Shown: one piece after another, positions 18,785 to 26,719 of the stretch | Layout of the letters: the number at the start of each line of letters is the position of its first letter | Numbering within the stretch: position 1 is the stretch's first letter | From: Polyrhizophydium stewartii | Taxonomy: Eukaryota; Chytridiomycota; Chytridiomycetes; Rhizophydiales | Direction: 5' to 3' | Length of the DNA: 26,719 nucleotides | NCBI GenBank assembly: GCA_027604665.1 | Contig: JADGIZ010000099.1 | Span: forward strand, 1-26,719 | Program-made: the position numbers and the translations under genes | Notes under the pieces: generated by a model | The model's database searches: none | What the model saw: only the letters and a program-made list of their open reading frames with translations | Told to the model about the DNA's origin: nothing

Positions 18785-21700
18785 TCACTTGCCGCGTCCC
18801 CGCCCGCGGCCGCGGCCGCCGCGCGATGAAGAGGCACCAGAAGAGCTTCCGCTGCGCGAGGAGGCAGCCTTGCCCGCCGATGACGCGCCAGCAGCCTTCT
18901 TGACCTTGATGGCCCGGTCGCCCGTGATCGCATCGTCGTCCTGGTCGCTGCCGCCATCGTCGCCGCTTGCGTCCGCATCGGCAACAGCGTCGTCTGCATC
19001 GAGCACGTCCTCCGAGTCCGGAACAGGGCCGCCGACCGACGTCGCCTTGACCTTTGAAGTGATTGTCGTGAGAATCGGCGTCGGATGGGTTCCCTTGTTG
19101 TACCTTGGCATCGCAGTCAGCATCGCAGCCGCAGTCGACATCGCGCCAGCGCACACACAAAGAGCGAGACGCACTGGCGTGTAAAAGCAGACTTGGTGGC
19201 TGCAGGAAGCTTCTCGACGAGCGAGCTGAACCCAAGCTCCATGATGGAGTCAAAGTCGTCCTTGGAGATAAAATACTCGTCCATCAAGGCAATCGTGTCG
19301 TTCACGCCGTCCGCGCCGCGGGCAACAAGCGGCTGGACAAGAATCGGTGCAAGCGCGGGCAAATACTGCTGCCGCAGCTGCGTCTTGTCGCCCGAGATCT
19401 TGAGCCGCATGTGGATCTGGATCTCGCGCAGGAGGCGCATCGTCTTGCTCTGCTTCGAGTTCTGGCCCAGCCACCCGGCAAAGTTGTACCTGCCGCCGCT
19501 CGTGCCGTGTGCAAAGAAGGCCGGACGCACGGTCGACATGACTGCATGCACAGGCAGCAGGCCCCAGTTGTTCTCGCTGGGAGGCGTCAGCACTGCGTCC
19601 GCTGCGGTGGCAGGGGGCTGCGTAGTGCTGCAAAGCTCACCGGCGCTGGACCGACTCAACGAGGTCGCCGATTGAGATCGAGTCGGCCGCCTCGGCAAGA
19701 ATGCGCAGCGCCTCAAAGTCGCCCTGCTTGCCGGCCTTGCCCGACTCCTGCGCAATGGACGGACGCATCGACATGTAGTTTTCCTGCGTCCGTTGGATGG
19801 GGGTCAGCTTGCTCCACGCCGACTATCAAGCCAGTCCATCAAGACGATGTTTGAGAGACGCACGTGGACCATGAGCGGCATGATCGAGTAGTCCTGGAAG
19901 TACCAGTCGATCTTCTCGTTCATGGACGCGCTGCGGAATGTCATGCGGCTGAGCAGCTTGCCAATCAGGTCAAACGGCGTCATGGTGCAGTTCTTCTCAA
20001 CGCGCTTGGCGCTGCGGATCCAGCATGTCAGCCAGCGGCACCAACTGCATCGAGTCATGAAGGCATCCAGGCCAGACTCACAGATCCTTGGAGTCGTCAA
20101 ACGTGAGGACGTCGGCCGTGAGGCGGTACGTTGACAGGGTGTTGAGGATCTGGCGGATGTCGGCCGACGCAGACTCGACGAGCTCGCCAATGACGTTGGG
20201 CCGCAGCTCGAGGCGCTCTTTGCCGCAAATGACCCGAAGACGGGCCTCGATCTGCTGGGCGGTCGGGCGGCGGAAGCGCAGATCAAGACAGTGGTTCGCG
20301 AGCGAGCGGATCTTGGGCGACGAGCGGTCGTTGCAGATGCAAATAATCGGGACTTTGGTCTTTTTGATGATCTGGATGAGCTCGGCCGAGCCGCCGCGGT
20401 CGCCCGCAGACATGCCATCAACTTCGTCCATGATGAGAACTTTGCCCTTGACTTGCTTGGGTCCGGCAGGGGCCTGGTGCTCTGCGTAAGCCACACTGTC
20501 AAGTGCAAAGGCGGTCGGCTGCGGAAACCACACCTTTCCTTTACCCGATGATGCTGACCCGCTCGCGCCGCCAAACATGGACGACAGCGACACGGTTCCC
20601 GTCAGCTCGCGCACGTGTTCCTGCAGCCAATGTCAGCGTCGTGTGCACAGCCGTACTCTGCGGTGCGCAACGCACATCGAGCGCCTTCTTGCTGCGCGTG
20701 TCGCTGGCATTGAACTCGATGGCCTCGAACCCCTCGAGACGCGCAACCAGGTGCGCTGACGTGGTCTTGCCGAGTCCCGGCGGACCAGAGATGAGGCATG
20801 CGCGCCACTGCGAGATGTCGTCCTTGCCGCCCTTGGGGAAGCCGTTGTGGCGGTTCGTGTCCCTGCGCGATCAGGCCAGGCATGTCAGTTTGCCAGCCTC
20901 GGCCGCGGCAGCGTGGCTGCAGCCAGGCACACACCATTGATTGAGCCAGGCAGCCAGTTTCTCGATGTTGCCCTTGTTGCCAATGACCTCGTCGTAGCGT
21001 TGCGGCTTATACTTGTCGGTCCACAGCTCGGTCGATCCACTGCAGGCGCAAACGCTGTCAGCGCCATCCTCGGCATCTCGCGGATGCCAGACAAACAGAC
21101 CTGGACGGGCGAGAGACAACAGGCACGGGCCGCGGCTTGCTGGCGACAATGGACGCTGAACCAGGCCCGAACGCGCGCACCGCAGATCCCGTTGATCCTG
21201 CGGCCGTGGCGGATGATGCCAGTTTGCTCGAAGCTGGTAGTGCCGCGGCAGGCGCCGCAGAGGCGCTCTTGGCGCTCGCGGTTGGTGGAGCGGTCTGCGG
21301 CTTGGACACATTCGATGCAGACCCAGACGCAGAGCCAGATCCAGACCCGCTCGATCCGGGCGGCAGCGATGCAACGATCAAGGCGCAGAAAGAATCCTCG
21401 TCGAGCGTCTTGATGTTGTGCTGCTTGATCTTCTTGAGCTTGGACTCTCCTGGGTCGTTTCCGACAACAACATACGAAGTCTTTGAGCTCGGCGCTGACA
21501 TGACGCGGCTGCAGCAGCGAGTCAGCAAGTGTTTGCGCAGCATCGTGTGCATGGACGTCGATATTCTTGACGCACCCGCCATATCGCTTCACCAGATCCG
21601 TCATCTGATCGCGCTCAAAGGAAGGCACCTCTCCCGTGAAGACAAACGACAGCCCCTGCATTCGCATGTGAGTCAAGCAGTCCATCTGCAGATGAAACTT

Positions 21701-23164
21701 GGCAAGTGCAGACTCACTGCGAGACAGTTTTCTGCGCCGACCGGGAGCGGGCGGGACCCCAGTGCACGCGGGCCGGCAGCCTTCTTTGCCAAGTACTTTC
21801 CGAACGAGGACGACGGAGCTTTGGTTTTCGGCGCGCTCGGCGAGGCACCTGCGGGGCTGGTTGCCGGCGAAGTGGACATGGCCTTTGTTGGCGTCTTGTC
21901 AGACGCTTTCGTCGGCGTCTTTGGCGGCTGCTTGACAGGCGACGTTGCGGCAGGCGCCGCCACCACCGGCTTCTTGCGCGATGCAGTCTTGTCAGACTCA
22001 TCCGCTTCGGCCTTGACAGCAGCAGCAGCGGTGGAGGTGACAGCGGCGGCGGTGGAAGGGGCAGCGTCATACTGGTTGAAATCGGGCAGCTTGCGCTTTC
22101 GAGCTGACCCAGCCACTTCGCTCGGCTTGGGTTCAGCGGCGGGCACCGCCGGGTTCTCTTTGCCTTTCTCTGCGTACTTGGCCTCAATCTGGTTCACGGC
22201 AGCGAGGATCTCTTCGTCATTGAGATCTTCGTCGACGTCCATGGCGCTGGTAGCAGCATGGGCGGCCGGCTTGTTTTTCGATGGCGAGATGGGATCGGCG
22301 ATTGATGCACGCGAGGCTCCTGGCTTCGCACGAGTGGAGCTCAGAGGTTTCTTTGTGTGCGAGGGATTCTTGTCCTCGGCATGCTTTTGGGCCACGGTGC
22401 CCGTCGTGAGCGCCTGGCTGCTGCGGTTGATCTTGCTCGAGAAGAAGGCGCTCGGGGCGACTTCGGGCAGGTCGGCCTTGGACGCGGCAGCGGTCGATGC
22501 TGACGCCGGGATCTTTTGGCGCTTGTGCAAAGGCTCCTCGGCATGGCGATTGGTGGCAGCGCCAGCGGCTGGGGCGGCCGATCCGCCCGCTTCGCCGCGA
22601 TGGTTGTCGTCGTCCTCGTCCGAGTCGATGATGACCTGGCGGCGCTTTGTCTTGCGCTCGCTGCAAAGAGGCAAGCGTGAGCAGTGACACCATGACGTGG
22701 ACGCACGAATATGCGCGGGCGTGAGCAGCACACCTGTGCGAGGTGCCGCCTTGCACGCCCGAAGCGCTTCCGCGGTCTGGACGCCAGAGTCAGAGCAACG
22801 TCCGGACACATTCGGACATGGAGCGGCGCACCGACTGCAGCGCGCTGCGGCGCCGGCGGCGCCAGGGTGGGTCCTGCGGCCTTGCCCTGCCAGCACGCAA
22901 CAGCATCCGCGCGAGGGTGCAGACGATGTCAGCACCCGCCTCGGCACGTTTTCGGCTGTCGTCGGGACGCCGAGGCACCTTGGCGGGCCGGAGGAAGAAC
23001 GAGCGGATGTCCTTGGACTGGGCGGCGCAACGCAGGCATGCGTGCGTGCGTGCGTGGGCGAGGCGGTAGCAGAAAAGTCCCAGTGTGCCGCATACAGCAT
23101 GCGTCGGCAGGTCAGCACGGTGCTGGCTGCCCTCTCCCCCGCGGCTGCCGCACTGTCGCACCAT
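18785..23164 (-). CDS. RFC1: Replication factor C large subunit (BRCT + AAA+), about 12 exons
   Basis: Large subunit of the clamp loader that places PCNA on DNA. Model (high to low): 23164-23162, 23017-22979, 22650-21718, 21655-21576, 21508-21101, 21039-20935, 20862-20676, 20620-20082, 20011-19864, 19783-19641, 19576-19175, 19103-18785 (about 1101 aa). Exon 2 holds a PIP-like box (KDIRSFF). A Lys/Ser/Ala-rich linker precedes [13 protein letters not shown] and the BRCT domain ([18 protein letters not shown]...[18 protein letters not shown]). Then [17 protein letters not shown], Walker [22 protein letters not shown], Walker [18 protein letters not shown], sensor 1 [17 protein letters not shown], and the RFC1 C-terminal domain ([25 protein letters not shown]) ending in an Arg/Gly tail. 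The 5' end is uncertain: exon 1 appears to be the ATG alone, and intron 2 (22651-22978) is unusually long and could hide an exon. An alternative exon 3 start is 22660. Confidence 0.93.
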
Positions 23165-23260
23165 GCGCGAGCGTGTTCACGGGCAAAGTCGGCAAGGCGC
23201 CAAGCACCGCGACTTCACAGAAGCGACAGAAACATGGGGTGCGGCTGTATTGTGCCTGGT

Positions 23261-24693
23261 TCACAGGATGTGCTCCTTCTTGAGCACCAGGTGCACGGCC
23301 TCCTCGACGTCGTGCACGACGTGCCCGGCGCCGTGGTCGTGGCCGTGCGACTCGCGCCACACGCCGGTGCGCACGAGGATCGACTCCCAACCGTGCTTGT
23401 TGGCTCCGTGGATATCCGATGCCGGGTTGTCGCCGACGGCATAAACGGTGCGGCACGGCAGCGTCTCGTTTGGCCACAGCGACTTGGCGTGGTCGTGCAG
23501 CATCCGGGTCGCGAACCTGGCAAGCCCATCGCGACTGGCGTCAGCATGGGAGCGCTTGTCGTGCATCTGCCCGCGGCTCACTTGTAAGTGGCATGCTCGG
23601 GCTTGCCAAACTTGGTGTACACAAGGCGCTGTCCGTCGGTGAGCTCCTGCATCGCAGCAACGCCATCGTCAGCCGCGCGCCTCGACATACACATCGCAGT
23701 CGGCCGCGACTCGCCTCGTACAGCGTCTCGAGCGCAAGGCGGAAGGCACCCTGCGCGAAGCGGTTGACGGGATAGTCGTTGGCCCAGATCAGGTCCGAGT
23801 TGCTAAAGTACAGCGGCAGGCTCTGCGGCTCGCTCCGATCGGACTCGGTTGCAAGGAAGCCGCCCTTGGAGCGCATCAGGTCAATGATGATCTGGATGTC
23901 GCGGCCCCAGTCGCGCGAGTCGTTGAAGACCAGAACGGCCGAGATCTGCGAGCGAGGACGAGTCAGCGCATGCGAGCCAGCATTGCGAGCCGCGAGAGGA
24001 CGGATGGCGCACCGGCTCGCGCGTAAAGTCAATGGTGCATGGCTGCAGAGGCGGGCGGCGGTGCGTCAGCAGGCTGCACGACATGCGATCCTCAAGCAGC
24101 GAGCGACGGCCGAGCGGGCGTGCCTGGATGCCCTCGCTCGACTTAAACGGCCACATGGCCGGGTTCCACGCAAAGACCTCGGCGGGCAGCACGGGCCGGG
24201 TGAATCCGTACGACAGCGCAACGTCCTTGCACGAGTCGCTGCCGACAACGAGCACCAGCTTGTCGGCGTACCTGGCCGCCAGCTCGCGCATTGGCGAGTG
24301 CGAGAGCACGACCTGCTCGGGCCGGATCGAGACGCCCAGCTTGGCGGACAGGTCCTCGGCCTTGCGCGCCTCGGTGACGCCGCCGCCGTTGGTGAGCAGG
24401 ATGTAGGGCACCTTCTTGTCGTTGAGCAGCGACAGCGAGCGCGTGGCCTGGTGCAGCACCTTGCGGCCCTTGAGGAGCACGCCGTCAATGTCGAAGGCGA
24501 AGCCAATGTGTGCAGGTGCCGTCCTGGGCTTGTCCTGCGGGTGGTCGGCGGCGGCGGCGGCGCCTTGCGCGTGATGGCCCCCATGCTGCTCGTGGTGGCC
24601 GTGGTGGCCGTGGTGGGGCTTGTGGGACATGGCGCGGGCCAGCATCGGCGCGGCCCGCGTGCGGATCGTCCTGGTTGCCGCGACAGCGATCAT
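23261..24693 (-). CDS. HDHD5: HAD-superfamily hydrolase, HDHD5/CECR5 family, 4 exons
   Basis: Mitochondrial-type haloacid dehalogenase-like hydrolase; the substrate is not established. Exons (high to low): 24693-24013, 23945-23715, 23646-23582, 23516-23261 (410 aa). The start MIAVAATRTIRTRAAPMLAR looks like a presequence; downstream ATGs at 24645 and 24630 are possible. A His-rich stretch follows (KPHHGHHGHHEQHGGHH). HAD motif I is AFDIDGVLLKG, motif II LLTNGGG, and motif III/IV YAVGDNPASDIHGANKHGW. VLVFNDSRDWGRDIQIIID and YFSNSDLIWANDYPVNRFAQGAF match the CECR5 family. Intron 2 (23714-23647) has a GC donor (GCGAGT) and joins ETLYE|ELTDGQRLVYTKFGKP without insertion. The only GT alternative would need a 44-nt intron and would add eight residues. 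The start is 3 bp from that of IFT57 on the other strand. Confidence 0.92.
23647..23714 (-). other. GC-AG intron 2 of HDHD5
   Basis: Reading the minus strand, TACGAG is followed by GCGAGT, and the intron ends GCGATGCAG after a CTGACG branch-like motif. It is 68 nt long, within the usual range here, and phase 0 on both sides. It preserves the family's spacing between LETLYE and the FGKP motif. Confidence 0.75.
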
Positions 24694-24696
24694 CGG
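24694..24696. promoter_or_regulatory. Three-base gap between divergent start codons (HDHD5 / IFT57)
   Basis: The plus strand reads CATCGGATG at 24691-24699: CAT is the HDHD5 start on the minus strand and ATG is the IFT57 start. Promoters and 5' UTRs of each gene must therefore lie within the coding region of the other, unless the real HDHD5 start is one of the downstream ATGs (24645 or 24630). Confidence 0.6.
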
Positions 24697-26643
24697 ATGT
24701 CGGCGAACCGCGAAAGCGTGTCGTCCAACGAGGGCATTGCGCGCTCGGGCAGCCGCGGCAGCGTCGCGGTGGCGGGCAGCGCGGCGGGCAGCGCACCCGG
24801 CGGCGTCGGGGCACCAGCCGGGCAGACGCAGGTCGCGGCCAGCATCGACGACATCCTCGACAAGCTCAAGTGCCTGGGATACGCCAAACAGTTCTGCAAG
24901 CCAAAGTGCGTCGCGAGATGTCGGGCGTGTTTGACGGTCGGGCAGCGCCTGGTCCGGCGCGCTGGGACCAACCAGCCGGCTCTGATGTCCGCCAGACGCT
25001 GCCATGTGTGTGCGATGCTTGCTCACTCTTGCGGCGCTCGCCAGCAACATCCGGCCGTTCCACCGCTTCTACTTTGCCGCGCCGGGACCCAACCCCAACG
25101 AGCAGTTCTTTCACTTTGCGCTGCTCGTTTCGTGGCTGATGAAGCTCTCGCGCCACGCATTCGAGCCGCCGGGCCAGTTTGACGACCCCAACGCCGTTTC
25201 GGCAAACATTGGTGCGCTTGTCGTTTCGGCAGATAGGGCCGGATCCCGACACCAAGCTGACCCATGACGCCAGCCGCCGAGCTGAAGAAGATCGGCGTGC
25301 CATTCGAGTTTGCGCCAGTCAAGCTGCGGCAGGCATATGGCGATGCCGTGTTGTATGTTCTGCAGGTTCTGGTCGACATGGCCATGGCCGAAGCCCGGTT
25401 CACGTTCCAGAAGCCGGTCCACAAGATCGACGAGCAAGTTGATTGCCATGTTCGTGGGAAACTCGCAGACGCTGCGTGCTGACTCAACTGCGTTGCCAGC
25501 TATCCCGAGGAAGCAGAAGTCGATGCGAATGCAGAAGTGACCGCGGACAGCATCGAAGACTCGACGCCTGATCCCGAGGATGAGGAGGAGATGTTCCTGG
25601 ACTCGATCCAGTCGAGCAAGAAGCCCGAGGAGGCCAAGTGCGTCTGGGGACGCCTTGAATCTTGCGCAGTCGGGAGAGCTGACGCAAGCGCAGAGCGCCG
25701 AGCCCGATCAAGCCCAAAACAGACCCCAGCGAGTGGAAGCTCGAGGTCGAGCGGGTGACGCCGATGCTCAAGGTGCAGATTCCAAACGACAACAAGGACT
25801 GGCGCATCCACTTTGATCAGATCGACCACCACCAGAAGGTGCGCATGCGTCCGAGGCACCGCATATCCGAGGAATGGCTGACTCTTTTCGTAAACGCCCA
25901 GACAATCAATGCATGCATGGCCGAGACGCAGTCGCAGCTCGCCAAGCTGCACACCGAGATCGAGAAGACGCTCGAGAAGATAGCATCGCGCGAAAAGTAC
26001 ATCAACACGCAGTTTGAGCCTCAGGCACGTCTGCAAGGCCGCGCGGCACCCGATGGGGGACAAGCGGAGAGCGGAGCTGACGCGAGCATTGGATGTTCGC
26101 AGATTGAGCAATACCGCACTTTGCAGGATCAGTCGTCGGACCTCAAGCAGAAGCACAGCGTTGCGAGCACCAACGTCACGGAGCTTACGAACGAGCTCTC
26201 GCGCATCTCTGAGGAGCTTGACAGCGTCAAGGTTTGTGTAGCGCGGCGGTCGACATTCAGCGCGGCGGGCGTGCTGACGCCGCGTGCGATGGCAGTCACG
26301 CATGGACGATCTCGGCAACGGCATGACGGACTCGAAGCCGCTGGTGGCCATCAAGCAGGGTTTGGCGCGACTCAAGGTCGGGGTCTCCTGTGGGATGTGC
26401 GCGGGGTAGAGGGAGAGGCATGCACCTGCTGACCGAGGCGCAGGCGGAGATCAAGCAGATGGACCTGCGCATCGGCGTAATCGAGCACACGCTGCTGCAC
26501 GCCAAGGTGGGAGGCGTCGCCGCTTGCGATGCGGGGACGGCGCCGGCAGCGGGCTGACTCGCGAGCAGCTCAAGAGCAAGGGCCCGATCTCGATGGACCC
26601 GCGGTTCTCCGTGCAGGTGCTCTCGTTCTACAGGATGTTCTGA
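24697..26643 (+). CDS. IFT57: Intraflagellar transport protein 57 (IFT-B), 10 exons
   Basis: IFT57 belongs to the peripheral IFT-B complex, needed to build flagella. Exons: 24697-24905, 25045-25211, 25274-25433, 25500-25637, 25694-25838, 25902-26024, 26103-26231, 26296-26376, 26444-26506, 26569-26643 (429 aa, the same length as the human protein as I recall it). A Gly/Ser/Ala-rich N-terminus leads into the NN-CH-type domain (ILDKLKCLGYAKQFC, RPFHRFYFA, NEQFFHFALLVSWLM, LRQAYGDAVLYVLQVL). An acidic linker follows, then WKLEVERVTPMLKVQI, NDNKDWRIHFDQI, the coiled coil KTLEKIASREKYINTQ, and DSKPLVAIKQGLARLK with DLRIGIVEHTLL near the end. Introns 3 (25434-25499) and 6 (26025-26102) start with GC (GCAAGT and GCACGT). 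Introns 5 and 6 are multiples of three with no in-frame stop, so retention would keep the frame. Strong evidence for a flagellated organism. Confidence 0.96.
25434..25499 (+). other. GC-AG intron 3 of IFT57
   Basis: The exon ends GACGA, followed by GCAAGT, and the intron closes GTTGCCAG after a CTGAC at about 25480. The phase-2 join gives HKID|DYPEEAEVD. The nearest GT (25438) is phase 0 and would require a CCCGAG acceptor at 25509. Confidence 0.7.
26025..26102 (+). other. GC-AG intron 6 of IFT57
   Basis: CAG is followed by GCACGT, and the intron ends TTCGCAG after GCTGACG. Splicing joins NTQFEPQ|IEQYRTLQ, which keeps the family's register between the EKYIN block and the EYR block. The intron is 78 nt with no in-frame stop, so retention (26 extra residues) cannot be excluded from sequence alone. 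Confidence 0.7.
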
Positions 26644-26719
26644 GGCGGGCACGGAGCGGCATCTGCGGGCCGCGTGTGGCGCGGACCTGGGCGGCGAGTG
26701 TGGGCGGGCGGATCGGGGA
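26644..26719. other. Sequence after the IFT57 stop
   Basis: A short GC-rich tail after the IFT57 stop at 26643. No AATAAA or coding signal is seen before the window ends. Confidence 0.5.

Noticed and set aside
21137..22687. 516-codon plus-strand frame opposite RFC1
   Set aside because: It is antisense to the Ala/Ser/Lys-rich linker and BRCT exons of RFC1, which are well supported on the minus strand.
23041..23056. CGTG tetranucleotide repeat in RFC1 intron 1
   Set aside because: Only four units; too short to call a satellite or a functional element.
23683..23715. 44-nt GT-AG intron in HDHD5 (donor GTATGT, ending at the same acceptor)
   Set aside because: It would be shorter than every other intron here and insert eight unaligned residues; the 68-nt GC-AG alternative keeps family spacing.
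25142..25160. Sequence resembling the 18-bp repeat at 63-80
   Set aside because: It differs by indels and lies in conserved IFT57 coding sequence, so the likeness is probably chance in GC-rich DNA.
1..26719. Mobile elements, CRISPR arrays, bacterial-type operons or viral genes
   Set aside because: No terminal repeats with transposase-like frames, no regularly spaced repeats and no Shine-Dalgarno-linked gene strings were seen; the window is explained by spliced eukaryotic genes.

Overview
The window looks like nuclear DNA from a GC-rich, gene-dense, intron-rich eukaryote, most likely a zoosporic (flagellated) fungus of the chytrid type. Four things support this. Genes are packed 3-300 bp apart. 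Introns are short, mostly 55-115 nt, with a recurrent CTGAC or CTAAC branch-like motif before a CAG acceptor. The cilium genes IFT57 and DRC12 sit beside fungal-looking housekeeping genes. A cobalamin-pathway gene (MMAA) is present, which early-diverging fungi keep and Dikarya lack. The two F-box/ankyrin proteins resemble families expanded in Rhizophydiales chytrids. The species assignment is inference only.

Layout, left to right: an intergenic stretch with a short direct repeat (1-235); an intronless F-box/ankyrin gene (236-1516, +); ORC1 (1579-4479, +, 6 exons); a TFIIIC 90-kDa-type subunit (4553-7835, +, 11 exons); a gene-free stretch (7836-8134); MMAA (8135-10011, -, 8 exons); DRC12/CCDC153 (10177-11173, -, 6 exons); U2AF1 (11305-12581, +, 5 exons); a coiled-coil protein with four fibronectin-III-like modules (12703-16660, +, 10 exons); a second F-box/ankyrin gene (16805-17770, +, intronless); a probable mL67/Mhr1-like mitochondrial protein (17903-18717, -, 2 exons); RFC1 (18785-23164, -, about 12 exons); HDHD5/CECR5 (23261-24693, -, 4 exons); and IFT57 (24697-26643, +, 10 exons).

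Exon models were built by hand from donor/acceptor signals, reading-frame phase and family alignment from memory. All closed models sum to a multiple of three. The two weak spots are the RFC1 N-terminus and DRC12 intron 2. There is no operon logic: replication (ORC1, RFC1), Pol III transcription, splicing (U2AF1), mitochondrial (MMAA, mL67-like, HDHD5) and flagellar (DRC12, IFT57) genes are simply interleaved.

I did not find a new multi-gene system, mobile element or CRISPR array. The most noteworthy signals are an apparent excess of GC-AG introns (four well supported, three candidates, about 64 introns), an RFC1 start codon that seems to form an exon by itself, a divergent gene pair whose start codons are 3 bp apart, and an unrecognised coiled-coil/FN3 protein whose modules are bounded by phase-1 introns.
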